A stretch of 23,554 nt of DNA from assembly GCA_021771675.1 (NCBI GenBank), contig JAETOP010000056.1, forward strand, positions 1 through 23,554, in the 5' to 3' direction. Under the pieces are notes generated by a model. It did no database searches and was not told the DNA's origin. It saw nothing but the letters and a program-made list of their open reading frames with translations. Source of the DNA: Oscillospiraceae bacterium. GTDB taxonomy: Bacteria; Bacillota_A; Clostridia; Oscillospirales; Oscillospiraceae. Of this stretch, positions 1-7,344 are shown in pieces; positions within the stretch are counted from its first letter, which is position 1; each line of letters opens with the position of its first letter. The position numbers and the translations under genes were made by a program.

Positions 1-5
1 CTACT

Positions 6-152
6 GTAGGGGAGGCTATTAGCCTCCCGCGCAGAACAATCCCCAAAAGCGGCACCAAGTCAGGCAAATCCGTATCATTTTCCATTTGCCGGCTCCATTC
101 ACCGGAACACTCAAAAACCGTTGCCTGGCGGGAGGTTATTAGCCTCCCCTAC
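6..152. repeat. MITE-like element with 25-bp terminal inverted repeats
   Basis: The arms at 6-30 and 128-152 are inverted copies of each other, matching at about 23 of 25 positions. Each arm is itself a near-palindrome around GGAGGCTATTAGCCTCC, so each can fold into a hairpin. The ~95 bp between the arms has no credible gene. This fits a small non-autonomous element or a REP-like palindromic unit. The left boundary is close to the window edge, so the element could extend further left, and no target-site duplication can be assigned. Confidence 0.65.
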
Positions 153-238
153 GGGATGTCTTAAGTTGACGATATTGCCTTTTGGGGAAGATGAAGCATT
201 GATACGGAAAAGTCCATAAACGGAAATCCAATATTAAG

Positions 239-291
239 ATACTATAGTATTTATATTATGTCAAGAAAAAGATGACAATAGTATTGCAATA
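239..291. promoter_or_regulatory. Palindromes upstream of the XRE gene, possible operators
   Basis: Two perfect palindromes lie in an AT-rich stretch just before the small XRE gene: ATACTATAGTAT at 239-250 and TATTGCAATA at 282-291. XRE regulators often bind short palindromes and repress themselves, so these are candidate operators. I could not place a convincing -35/-10 pair here. Short palindromes are common in AT-rich DNA, so the call is weak. Nothing else was recognised between the MITE and the gene. Confidence 0.3.
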
Positions 292-311
292 TTTGACGTT
301 TGGAGGATGCT

Positions 312-590
312 ATGCTGGGTCAAAGGATTTGTGAATTGAGAACGGCTCTTGGCTGGAGCCAGGTTCAGCTTGCGGGGCGGGTGGGCGCCGCAAAACAAAC
401 CATCTCCAACTGGGAAAATGACAACATTCAGCCATCCATTGAGATGCTGGTGCGGCTGTCGAAGATTTTTGGGGTTACCACGGATTACCTGCTGGGGTTG
501 GAGGATGCGCCACGGCTGAATGTGGAAGGGCTGCCGCAAAATGTTGTGGCCCATCTGGCGCTGCTGATCGAAGACTTCCAGGGCAGGTAA
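312..590 (+). CDS. XRE-family helix-turn-helix transcriptional regulator
   Basis: The 92-residue protein is essentially one Cro/C1-type DNA-binding domain. Residues ~4-58 run from LGQRICELR through the recognition-helix region (AAKQTISNWENDN) to the family-typical end FGVTTDYLLGLED. The short acidic tail has no recognisable sensor domain. The start at 312 is chosen because GGAGG (302-306) lies 5 bases upstream; a TTG at 300 would begin inside that site. A terminator follows at 620-653, so the gene is probably a single transcription unit. The target is unknown; autoregulation through the upstream palindromes is possible. The size would also fit a phage-type repressor or an orphan antitoxin, but no partner gene is present. 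Confidence 0.85.
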   Translation: MLGQRICELRTALGWSQVQLAGRVGAAKQTISNWENDNIQPSIEMLVRLSKIFGVTTDYLLGLEDAPRLNVEGLPQNVVAHLALLIEDFQGR

Positions 591-619
591 GCGGGAAATT
601 TGGCCTTGTCCCTCAGGGC

Positions 620-653
620 GGAATTGGGGAGTAGCCCCCATTCCTGCTTTTTT
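620..653 (+). terminator. Rho-independent terminator after the XRE gene
   Basis: A 10-bp stem (620-629 with 635-644, one mismatch) and a 5-base loop are followed shortly by TTTTTT at 648-653. It separates the XRE gene from the importer operon promoter that follows. Confidence 0.8.
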
Positions 654-685
654 ACTGTCAAAACGTATATTTTGCGAATGCGTGA

Positions 686-714
686 TTGACAAAGCTTTGT
701 GTAAGATATATAAT
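686..714 (+). promoter_or_regulatory. Consensus sigma-A promoter for the ABC importer operon
   Basis: A perfect TTGACA (686-691) and a perfect TATAAT (709-714) are separated by exactly 17 bases. The start codon of the binding protein at 750 leaves a leader of only about 30 bases, so there is no room for a riboswitch. A promoter this close to consensus suggests strong basal expression. Confidence 0.9.
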
Positions 715-749
715 GACCTTGTCAAAATTTAACAACGGAGGTAAGCAAA

Positions 750-1829
750 ATGAAAAAAATCTTAGCAATTGCGCTTTCCCTGGTAATGGTTCTGGGCCTC
801 TTCGCCATTCAAGGCGTGCAGGCTGAGGGAATGGATGATCTGATTGCCGCTGCCAAAGCAGAGGGCGAGCTGATTGTCTACGGCTCCTGCGAGGAAGAGT
901 ATCTGGCCGCTGCCTGCGAGCATTTCCAGGAGCTCTACGGCATCGAGGTGAAGTATCAGCGCCTGTCCACCGGCGAGGTTCAGAGCAAGATCGAGGAAGA
1001 GAACGGCACTCCCTCCGCCGACGTCTGGTTCGGCGGCACCACCGATCCCTACAATGTCTGCGCTGCCGAAGGCCTGCTGGAGCCCTACGCCGCTGAGAAC
1101 GCTTCCCACCTGCTGGGCGACGCCTACAAGGACGCCGACGGCCAGTGGTACGGCATTTACAAGGGCATCCTGGGCTTCATCGTCAACATTGACGAGCTGA
1201 ACCGCATGGGCCTGGAAGCTCCTCAGGACTGGGCTGACCTGCTGAAGGAAGAGTACAAGGACCTGATCTGGCTGTCCAACTACAACACCGCCGGCACCGC
1301 CAAGCTGGTCATCAACACCATGATTCAGAAGTACGGCCACGACGAGGGCATCCAGTACCTGGCTGACCTGGACAAGAACATCCATGTCTACACCAAGTCC
1401 GGCTCCGGCCCCTCCAAGAACGTGGGCACCGGCGAGTGCGTCGTCGGCATCGGCTTCCTGCACGATGGCATTACCCAGATCGTGGACAACGGCTATGGCA
1501 ACATCCAGCTGGTCATTCCGTCCTCCGGCACCTCCTTCGAGATCGGCGCTACCGCCATCTTCAAGGGCGCTGCCCATCCCAACGCTGCCAAGCTGTGGAT
1601 TGAGTATGCCCTGAGCCCCGAGTGTGTGGAGCTGGCCCAGGACAACGGCTCTTACCAGTTCCTGGTCATCGACAACGCCAAGCAGCCCGAGGTCGCCGAG
1701 GAATTCGGCCTTGACCCCGAGAACGTGATGGACTATGACTTCGAGGACGCTAAGAACAACATCAAGACCTACATCGAAGAAGTGATGAACGCTCTGGGCG
1801 GCGGCGACGACCGTTTCAAGACCGAGTAA
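750..1829 (+). CDS. ABC importer substrate-binding protein (ferric iron / 2-aminoethylphosphonate type)
   Basis: This 359-residue secreted protein captures the ligand for the permease and ATPase encoded just downstream. Residues 1-25 are a signal peptide: KK at the N-terminus, a hydrophobic core LAIALSLVMVLGLFAI, and a probable cut after VQA. The mature part has the periplasmic-binding-protein II pattern of the FbpA/AfuA/PhnS group, including ELIVYGSCEEEY near the mature N-terminus and WYGIYKGILGFIVN in the hinge region. No cysteine follows the hydrophobic core, so the usual Gram-positive lipoprotein anchor is missing. GGAGG lies just before the start. Codons are strongly biased to C/G in third positions, consistent with high expression. 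Family membership is fairly sure; the ligand (Fe3+, phosphonate, spermidine-like or other) cannot be told from sequence alone. Confidence 0.85.
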   Translation: MKKILAIALSLVMVLGLFAIQGVQAEGMDDLIAAAKAEGELIVYGSCEEEYLAAACEHFQELYGIEVKYQRLSTGEVQSKIEEENGTPSADVWFGGTTDPYNVCAAEGLLEPYAAENASHLLGDAYKDADGQWYGIYKGILGFIVNIDELNRMGLEAPQDWADLLKEEYKDLIWLSNYNTAGTAKLVINTMIQKYGHDEGIQYLADLDKNIHVYTKSGSGPSKNVGTGECVVGIGFLHDGITQIVDNGYGNIQLVIPSSGTSFEIGATAIFKGAAHPNAAKLWIEYALSPECVELAQDNGSYQFLVIDNAKQPEVAEEFGLDPENVMDYDFEDAKNNIKTYIEEVMNALGGGDDRFKTE

Positions 1830-1854
1830 AAGCATTTCAAAGTAAAAACATAGA

Positions 1855-1885
1855 GGGGATGGAGTTGATCTCCATCCCCCTTTTT
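1855..1885 (+). terminator. Intra-operon terminator between binding protein and permease
   Basis: A perfect 10-bp stem (1855-1864 with 1870-1879, loop TTGAT) is followed by C and TTTTT (1881-1885). It sits between the binding-protein stop and the permease ribosome binding site. Partial termination here would give more binding protein than membrane components, a common arrangement in importer operons. Confidence 0.85.
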
Positions 1886-1926
1886 AGATGAAAGAAGAAA
1901 AGTGCCCCGAAAGGAGGAATCTGCCC

Positions 1927-3642
1927 ATGGCCAGCCGCCAGGGTGCAGCTTTGGATCGGAAAAAGCTGCTGGGTGACCCCATTATGGTCACGACCATTGT
2001 GGTTCTGATTGCGTTTTTAACCCTGTTTATCCTCTATCCGCTGGCGATACTGCTGGTGGACAGCGTCTATGGCCAGGAAACCGGCTTGACGCTGTCGGTT
2101 TTCCGGCGGATCTTTGCCATGAAAAGCTTCCGCACGGCCATTACCAACACGCTGAAGGTGGGCCTGACCGTTGGCATCCTGTCCACTGCCATTGGACTCC
2201 TTTTTGCCTATGTGGAGGTTTACGTCAAGGTCCGCACCAAGTTTATGGGCGGGCTGTTCCAGGTGGTCTCCATGCTTCCCGTGGTGTCGCCGCCCTTTGT
2301 GCTGTCGCTGTCCATGATTATGCTCTTCGGCAAGGCGGGCATCATCACACGGCATCTGCTGCACATCTATGACAACAGCGTCTATGGCTTCGGCGGCATC
2401 ACCGTGGTGCAGACCCTCACCTTTTTCCCGGTGTGCTACATGATGCTCAAGGGCCTGCTGAAAAACATCGATCCCAGCCTGGAGGAGGCTGCCCGGGATA
2501 TGGGCGCCTCCCGGTTCAGGGTGTTCACCAGCGTTACCCTGCCGCTGATTCTGCCGGGCCTGGGAAATGCGTTTCTCGTGACCTTCATTGAGTCCATTGC
2601 CGACTTTGCCAACCCCATGATTATCGGCGGTTCCTACGATACCCTGGCCACCACCATCTATTTGCAGATTACCGGTGCTTACGACAAGCAGGGCGCCGCC
2701 GCCATGGCCGTGGTGCTGCTGAGCATTACGCTGCTGATGTATCTGGTTCAGAAGTATGTGCTGGAAAAGAAGACGGCGGCCACCCTCACCGGCAAGGCCT
2801 CCCGGGCCAGAATGCTCATCGAGGAGCGGTCGGTTACGCTGCCCCTGACGATTCTGTGCTCACTGACGGCGCTGTTTGTTATTATGATGTACATCTGCGT
2901 TCCCTTTGGAGCGCTGTTCAAAACCTGGGGCTACGACTTCCATCTGACCACCAAATGGTTTGTCCGGGTGTTCGAGAAGTACAAGGGTCTCAAGGCCTTC
3001 AAGGACTCTTTCACCCTGTCCCTGATTGCCGCCCCCATCACGGCGCTGCTGAGTATGATTATCTCCTACCTGGTGGTCAAGCGGAAATTCAAGGCCAAGG
3101 GATTTATCGAGTTTGTCTCCATGCTGGCCATGGCCGTCCCCGGCACGGTGCTGGGCATTGGCTATATCCGTGGCTTTGTGAAGGGAGTGTTCGGCACCGG
3201 CTTCCTGGCAAGCCTCTATGGCAGCGCCGCAATCCTGATTATTGTGTTTGTCATCCGGAGCCTGCCTACGGGGACAAGAAGCGGCATCTCCGCCCTGCGC
3301 CAGATCGACAAGAGCATCGAGGAATCCGCCTATGACATGGGGGCCAACAGCTTCAAGGTGTTCATGACCGTGACCCTGCCCCTCATCAAGGACTCCTTCC
3401 TCAGCGGCCTGGTCACTGCCTTTGTCCGCAGCATCACCGCCATTTCCGCCATCATCCTGCTGGTGACACCGGAGTTCCTGCTGATTACTGTGCAGATCAA
3501 CGAGTTTGCGGAGAAGGGCTCCTACGGCGTGGCCTGCGCCTTTGCCACCATCCTGATCGGGATTACCTATGGCAGCGTGCTGCTTATGAATCTGTTTATC
3601 AAGTTCTTCGGCACCAGCCGGAAGTTCAAGGAGGACAACTGA
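1927..3642 (+). CDS. ABC importer permease, fused two-domain (FbpB-like)
   Basis: This 571-residue membrane protein carries two binding-protein-dependent transport domains in one chain, with about 12 hydrophobic segments. Each half has its EAA loop, which docks on the ATPase: EEAARDMGASRFRVF near residue 185 and EESAYDMGANSFKVF near residue 464, each followed by VTLPLI. The fused layout is typical of FbpB/AfuB-type iron permeases and some phosphonate permeases. The start at 1927 is chosen because AGGAGG (1912-1917) lies 9 bases upstream; the in-frame ATG at 1888 lies just after the terminator with no ribosome binding site. The stop is one base from the next start, so the ATPase is in the same operon. 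It works with the upstream binding protein. Confidence 0.88.
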   Translation: MASRQGAALDRKKLLGDPIMVTTIVVLIAFLTLFILYPLAILLVDSVYGQETGLTLSVFRRIFAMKSFRTAITNTLKVGLTVGILSTAIGLLFAYVEVYVKVRTKFMGGLFQVVSMLPVVSPPFVLSLSMIMLFGKAGIITRHLLHIYDNSVYGFGGITVVQTLTFFPVCYMMLKGLLKNIDPSLEEAARDMGASRFRVFTSVTLPLILPGLGNAFLVTFIESIADFANPMIIGGSYDTLATTIYLQITGAYDKQGAAAMAVVLLSITLLMYLVQKYVLEKKTAATLTGKASRARMLIEERSVTLPLTILCSLTALFVIMMYICVPFGALFKTWGYDFHLTTKWFVRVFEKYKGLKAFKDSFTLSLIAAPITALLSMIISYLVVKRKFKAKGFIEFVSMLAMAVPGTVLGIGYIRGFVKGVFGTGFLASLYGSAAILIIVFVIRSLPTGTRSGISALRQIDKSIEESAYDMGANSFKVFMTVTLPLIKDSFLSGLVTAFVRSITAISAIILLVTPEFLLITVQINEFAEKGSYGVACAFATILIGITYGSVLLMNLFIKFFGTSRKFKEDN

Positions 3643-3643
3643 T

Positions 3644-4720
3644 ATGGCAAAAGAGAAAAAAGGTGTTCGCCTGGAACACATTTCCAAAATCTACAAAGAC
3701 CCCAAAACCGGCAAGGATTTCTACGCCGTGAAGGATGCCAATCTGGAAATCACCCCTGGCTCTTTCGTGACATTGCTGGGCCCCTCCGGCTGCGGCAAAA
3801 CCACCACGCTGCGGATGATTGCTGGATTTGAAAGCCCGGACGAGGGAGAAATCTATCTGGGCGGGGAGCCCATCAACGCCCTCACCCCCAACAAGCGGGA
3901 TACCGCCATGGTGTTCCAGAGCTACGCCCTGCTGCCCCATTACAATATTTTTGACAATGTGGCCTATGGCCTGAAGCTTCGGAAGCTGGACAAAGCCACC
4001 ATCCGGGAGAAGGTGACAAACATCCTGAAGCTGGTGGGATTGGAGGGCATGGAGGCCCGGATGACCAACCAGCTCTCCGGCGGCCAGCAGCAGCGGGTAG
4101 CGCTGGCCAGAGCCCTGGTGCTGGAGCCGGGCGTGCTGCTCTTTGACGAGCCGCTGTCCAACCTGGATGCCAAGCTCCGGGTGAGTATGCGCACCGAAAT
4201 CCGCCGCATCCAGCAGGAGGCGGGCATTACCGCCATCTATGTCACCCACGACCAGTCCGAGGCCATGGCCCTGTCCGACCAGATCATCATCATGGAGAAG
4301 GGCGTGGTGGCCCAGATCGGCACCCCCCAGGAAATCTATTATCACCCGGCCAGCGAGTTCGTGGCGGATTTCATCGGCGAGGCCAATTTCCTCCGGGGGA
4401 CACTGACAGGGAAAACCGGGGACAGCGGCGTGGTAAATGTGGAGGGAAGCCCGGTGAATGTGGTGGGCGTCCAGGAAATTGAAGCGGGAAAGAACTGCAC
4501 CCTGGTGCTCCGGCCAGAGTCCGCCCTGCTGGCGGACAGGGGACAGCTGCCCTGCAAGGTCATTGTCTCCTGCTTTATGGGCTCCTATCAGAATTACCAC
4601 GTGATGGTGGGGGATACCCTGGTGAAGATCACGGACTTCAACCCCAAAAACAAGAAAATCTACCAGGTGGGCGACACTGCTTATGTGGCCTTTGAGAAGG
4701 AAAACGTCCACGTGCTGTAA
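3644..4720 (+). CDS. ABC importer ATP-binding protein (FbpC/PotA-like, with TOBE-type C-terminus)
   Basis: The 358-residue ATPase powers the importer. Visible motifs are Walker A GPSGCGKTT (46-54), Q-loop MVFQSYALLPH (~89-99), signature LSGGQQQR (144-151), Walker B VLLFDEP (164-170), D-loop SNLDAK and switch His202 in VTHDQSEAM. Residues after ~240 form the C-terminal extension (TOBE/MOI-like) typical of iron, phosphonate, sugar and polyamine importers, with VVNVEGSPVNVVGV and LVLRPESA inside it. AAGGAGG (3628-3634) lies 9 bases before ATG. The gene follows the permease after one base, and the hairpin at 4735-4763 probably marks the operon end. The family is certain; the transported ligand is not. 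Confidence 0.92.
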   Translation: MAKEKKGVRLEHISKIYKDPKTGKDFYAVKDANLEITPGSFVTLLGPSGCGKTTTLRMIAGFESPDEGEIYLGGEPINALTPNKRDTAMVFQSYALLPHYNIFDNVAYGLKLRKLDKATIREKVTNILKLVGLEGMEARMTNQLSGGQQQRVALARALVLEPGVLLFDEPLSNLDAKLRVSMRTEIRRIQQEAGITAIYVTHDQSEAMALSDQIIIMEKGVVAQIGTPQEIYYHPASEFVADFIGEANFLRGTLTGKTGDSGVVNVEGSPVNVVGVQEIEAGKNCTLVLRPESALLADRGQLPCKVIVSCFMGSYQNYHVMVGDTLVKITDFNPKNKKIYQVGDTAYVAFEKENVHVL

Positions 4721-4734
4721 AATACTGTGAGGAT

Positions 4735-4763
4735 CGCCCGAAGGGCTTGAATGCCTTCGGGCG
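4735..4763 (+). terminator. Hairpin after the importer operon, weak terminator or mRNA end structure
   Basis: A perfect 10-bp GC-rich stem (CGCCCGAAGG 4735-4744 with CCTTCGGGCG 4754-4763) follows the ATPase stop. There is no T-run after it, so termination may be inefficient. The HIT gene begins only 23 bases later and no separate promoter is obvious, so the HIT gene may be transcribed by readthrough. Confidence 0.5.
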
Positions 4764-4786
4764 AAGCCTTGTATGGAGGGTAAAAG

Positions 4787-5254
4787 ATGTGCCTTGTGTG
4801 TGACAGAATCAAGCAAATTGAGGAAAAGACAAACCCGTTTTTTGTAAAGGAATTGGAGACGGGGTACGTGGTTCTAGGTGACCATCAGCATTTTAAGGGC
4901 TATACCTTGTTTCTGCATAAGGAGCATAAAACGGAATTGTTCCAGTTGGAGCCTGAAAATCGGATAAAATTTCTGGAGGAAATGACCACTGTGGCAGAAG
5001 CTGTTTCTAAAGCCTTTTGCGCTGAAAAAATGAATTATGAATGCCTGGGAAATGGAGACGCCCATTTACATTGGCATCTGTTCCCGCGCAGAGCTGGCGA
5101 CATCGATCACTACGGCAGCAATGGCAAAGGACCTGTCTGGTGCTATCCAATGGAAAAAATGTATGCCGAAGAGAATAAACCCAGGGAAGACGAACTGGAA
5201 GCCATGAAGAGGGCTCTTTTGACTGAATTGGAGAAATGTTTGACCGGTCTTTAG
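4787..5254 (+). CDS. HIT-family protein (histidine triad nucleotide hydrolase/transferase)
   Basis: The 155-residue protein has the histidine triad as AHLHWHLFPRR, with His93, His95 and His97; in the family the middle His is the nucleophile attacking the alpha-phosphate of nucleotide conjugates. The N-terminal CLVCDRI recalls the metal- or structure-linked Cys pair seen in many HIT proteins. The substrate is unknown; family members act on dinucleoside polyphosphates, AMP-lysine and similar adducts. GGAGGG (4775-4780) precedes ATG by 6 bases. It follows the importer operon after a hairpin. Base composition is somewhat more AT-rich than the importer genes. The family call is secure; the exact subgroup (Hint, Fhit-like or other) is not. 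Confidence 0.88.
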   Translation: MCLVCDRIKQIEEKTNPFFVKELETGYVVLGDHQHFKGYTLFLHKEHKTELFQLEPENRIKFLEEMTTVAEAVSKAFCAEKMNYECLGNGDAHLHWHLFPRRAGDIDHYGSNGKGPVWCYPMEKMYAEENKPREDELEAMKRALLTELEKCLTGL

Positions 5255-5295
5255 GGAAACATTTGTGGAAAGGGTGGATCTTTCGGAAATTACTC

Positions 5296-5323
5296 TTGCA
5301 AATGGAGAGAATTGTGGTAGAAT
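5296..5323 (+). promoter_or_regulatory. Sigma-A promoter with extended -10, now separated from a gene by a repeat
   Basis: TTGCAA (5296-5301) and TAGAAT (5318-5323) are 16 bases apart, with TGG just before the -10 box. The sequence closely resembles the promoter at 7275-7303, sharing CTCTTG and ATTGTGGTAGAAT. No gene starts right after it; the repeat element at 5415-5604 comes next, so the promoter may once have served, or may still serve, the ABC gene beyond. Confidence 0.65.
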
Positions 5324-5414
5324 TTCGAGGGAATTTTATATTTTGTGCATATCGGCTCCACACAGCAACCAGACAAATTGGTGTTTGGCAGTTCGTTGAA
5401 TGGTGGAGCGTAAC

Positions 5415-5604
5415 GGCTTTTGAGAAAGGCTCCCCTGTGTAAGGGGAGCTGTCACGGCGAAGCCGTGACTGAGGGACTGTCGCAGTACAATCTTACCTTT
5501 TCGCCTAACCTGACGCGAATTCGTAACATCTCACCGCACAGTCCCCCAGTCGTGCTGTTCGCACGACAGCCCCCCTTACACAGGGGGGCCTTTGCTCAGA
5601 AACC
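5415..5604. repeat. Interspersed MITE-like repeat, full copy (~190 bp)
   Basis: The left arm (5415 to ~5480) and the right arm (~5538-5604) are inverted relatives. Both read TGAG-AAAGG-CTCCCCTGTGTAAGG-type sequence followed by a hairpin and GA(C)TG-AGGGACTG, with the right arm on the minus strand. Internal hairpins include CTCCCC/GGGGAG and GTCACGGC/GCCGTGAC. A second copy of the left arm is at 20874-20950. No coding capacity is credible, although open frames cross it. The type matches the non-autonomous palindromic elements frequent in Clostridia genomes. It accounts for most of the 5255-5650 gene-free stretch. Confidence 0.75.
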
Positions 5605-5653
5605 TTTGCCTTTCTCCATTCAACCCACTGATAAATACCAATTTATCAATTAG

Positions 5654-5776
5654 CTGGGTGAAACCGATAAGTATATTAAATTTTATTTGCGGGCCTTGTC
5701 TCAGATGGGGATTGCCCAATTTGCAAGCCTTCAGGAGGTGCTGGAAGGTGTTTTCTTTAACGAGATTGACATCTAA
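5654..5776 (+). pseudogene. C-terminal remnant of an unrecognised gene
   Basis: A frame open from 5654 to the TAA at 5774-5776 encodes about 40 residues with protein-like composition (YIKFYLRALSQMGIAQF, then LQEVLEGVFFNEIDI). It has no plausible start or ribosome binding site at its beginning; only an internal ATG at 5705 is available. It overlaps the start of the ABC transporter gene by 29 bases, as expected for a translationally coupled upstream gene. I read it as the 3' end of a gene whose 5' part was lost, perhaps when the repeat at 5415-5604 arrived. I do not recognise the family. It could instead be a chance frame or a 23-residue peptide starting at 5705. Confidence 0.4.
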
Positions 5777-7220
5777 AAAAGCAATAATTACTTATTTCTT
5801 CATGTATTTGCTCCTCAAGATCGTTGGAATCGGAATGCCCATTACTTCGGCAGAATTCCTGGACGATATGATTGCCGGGAATTTCCGGGGAGCGCTGCTC
5901 TTTGGCGTTATCAGCTTTTTTCAGTTCCTTTTCTACCAGATTTGGTTCTACTTCCTGGACATTCGGGAGGGTAAGATGGAATGCCGGGCATGGAGCCGGT
6001 TCTGTTCCTGCGTCACCCGGAAGCTGGAACGGCTGGACTGGTCCAGCGAGCAGGTTACCGTCAATGAAGTGCAGCAGATGATGGGCCAGGAATACGAGCA
6101 GACCAAAAACTATGTGTTCAAAAATCAGGTGACCGTTGTCATCTCTCTGTTTTCCATCGTTGCGATTGAAGTGATTTTGTTTTTGTACTCAAAAGCGATC
6201 TGCCTCTTTACACTTGTTGCCGTCCCAGTTTCCGTCCTGCTTTCCAGCAAAAGCAATGAGAGCCTGACGAATTGCGCCCAGGAAAATGTGGAGGATGTGA
6301 AGCGCATCCGGCAGTACACCGAGGACACGCTGCTGCTGTCCAAGGAGGAACGAACCCGCAGCCAAAAGCAGCTGACCTGCTTTGAGAATCTGCAAAACAG
6401 GTACGCAGACTCCTTTCTCCAACGGGTAAAAAGGCTGTCCTTCGCCAATAACATCCTGTGCTATGGTTCTCTGAATCTGGTGATTTTGATAACCACGCTG
6501 ATCACCGGCTACCAGGTGCACGCCGGAACGCTGACAGTGGGCGGGCTGTACGCCGTGCAGCTGCTGGTTTCTAATCTGTGGGGCCCCAGTGAACAGCTGA
6601 TTGAAATTAAAAATAACTATGCCAATGTCAAGCCGATGATTTTGAGTATTTCCAATTTCCTGGAGCGAAAGGAGGCGGCGGACGGAGCCCGGGAGATCAA
6701 CTCCGTTGTTCTTCAAGACTACGTGAGCCTTGATAAGGACGGAAAGGAAATCAATCTTCCACTCTGTGCCCGCCTGGAGGGTAAGGGCCTTTATGTGCTT
6801 CGGGGAGAGAACGGGGCCGGAAAGACAACGCTGCTGGAATCGCTGCTCGGCTACACCCGGCGCTACAAGGGCCATATTTTTGTTAACGGCGAGGTAATAC
6901 AGCCGGGCCAGGTCAACCGATTTATCTACATCCCGGCAAAGCCCTACATCAGCCAATTCTATGGGGAGGGAAACAACCGCCTGTCAAGTGGGCAGCAGAA
7001 ACGGCTGCAAATCCGGCTTGCGCTGGCCTCTCAGGGGAGTGCCTACCTTTTTGACGAGCCCACAAATTACCTGGATGCGGAAAGCAGGCGGGAGCTGCTG
7101 GATGAAATCCTTGCCAAGGCAAAGGAGAGCATCGTCGTGATCGTGACCCATGACGATGCGGCTTTGGCGCATTTACAGGGTGCGCAATGCTTTGAACTTT
7201 TTCGCACGCCGCATACATAG
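5748..7220 (+). CDS. ABC half-transporter (membrane domain + ATPase) with shortened ATPase domain
   Basis: About 490 residues. The N-terminal ~290 residues hold several hydrophobic segments (ITYFFMYLLLKIVG, LLFGVISFFQFLFY, VVISLFSIVAIEVILFLY, LNLVILITTLITGY) like a type-I exporter membrane domain. The ATPase domain has Walker A GENGAGKTT (353-361), signature LSSGQQKR (412-419), Walker B AYLFDEPTNYLD and switch His in VTHDD. Only ~50 residues separate the Walker A Lys from the signature, against about 90-105 in ordinary exporters. The Q-loop position reads YIPAKPYIS with no Gln. The GTG start at 5748 has AGGAGG 9 bases upstream (5733-5738); ATG 5803 and TTG 5721 are alternatives. There is no partner half next to it, so it would act as a homodimer or with a distant gene. 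A peptide substrate is plausible but unproven. Confidence 0.75.
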   Translation: MFSLTRLTSKKAIITYFFMYLLLKIVGIGMPITSAEFLDDMIAGNFRGALLFGVISFFQFLFYQIWFYFLDIREGKMECRAWSRFCSCVTRKLERLDWSSEQVTVNEVQQMMGQEYEQTKNYVFKNQVTVVISLFSIVAIEVILFLYSKAICLFTLVAVPVSVLLSSKSNESLTNCAQENVEDVKRIRQYTEDTLLLSKEERTRSQKQLTCFENLQNRYADSFLQRVKRLSFANNILCYGSLNLVILITTLITGYQVHAGTLTVGGLYAVQLLVSNLWGPSEQLIEIKNNYANVKPMILSISNFLERKEAADGAREINSVVLQDYVSLDKDGKEINLPLCARLEGKGLYVLRGENGAGKTTLLESLLGYTRRYKGHIFVNGEVIQPGQVNRFIYIPAKPYISQFYGEGNNRLSSGQQKRLQIRLALASQGSAYLFDEPTNYLDAESRRELLDEILAKAKESIVVIVTHDDAALAHLQGAQCFELFRTPHT

Positions 7221-7274
7221 AATGACGCAGTCTGCCAGATGGATGAATCAGGTGGCATACTTTGAGAATTCCTC

Positions 7275-7303
7275 TTGTAAACCAATGGAAATTGTGGTAG
7301 AAT
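7275..7303 (+). promoter_or_regulatory. Sigma-A promoter of prfC, extended -10
   Basis: TTGTAA (7275-7280) and TAGAAT (7298-7303) are 17 bases apart, with TGG before the -10 box. The transcript would start near 7310, giving a ~100-base leader before prfC that contains the short open frame at 7345-7365. It is near-identical in key parts to the promoter at 5296-5323. Confidence 0.75.
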
Positions 7304-7344
7304 CCTAAAAGTATGTCATTCTTATGCGATTAGGAGGCAGCCTC

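Noticed and set aside
300..311. TTG start giving a 96-residue XRE protein
   Set aside because: The TTG overlaps the GGAGG site that fits the ATG at 312.
762..1835. A 357-residue open frame antisense to the binding-protein gene, and similar long antisense frames opposite prfC, the exporters, murC and ddl
   Set aside because: They arise from strong G/C third-position bias of the sense genes. They have low-complexity composition and no ribosome sites, and the sense frames have clear family motifs.
5236..5653. Small open frames of 68 and 77 residues across the promoter and repeat region
   Set aside because: They read through the inverted-repeat element, have no good start context, and their composition is not protein-like.
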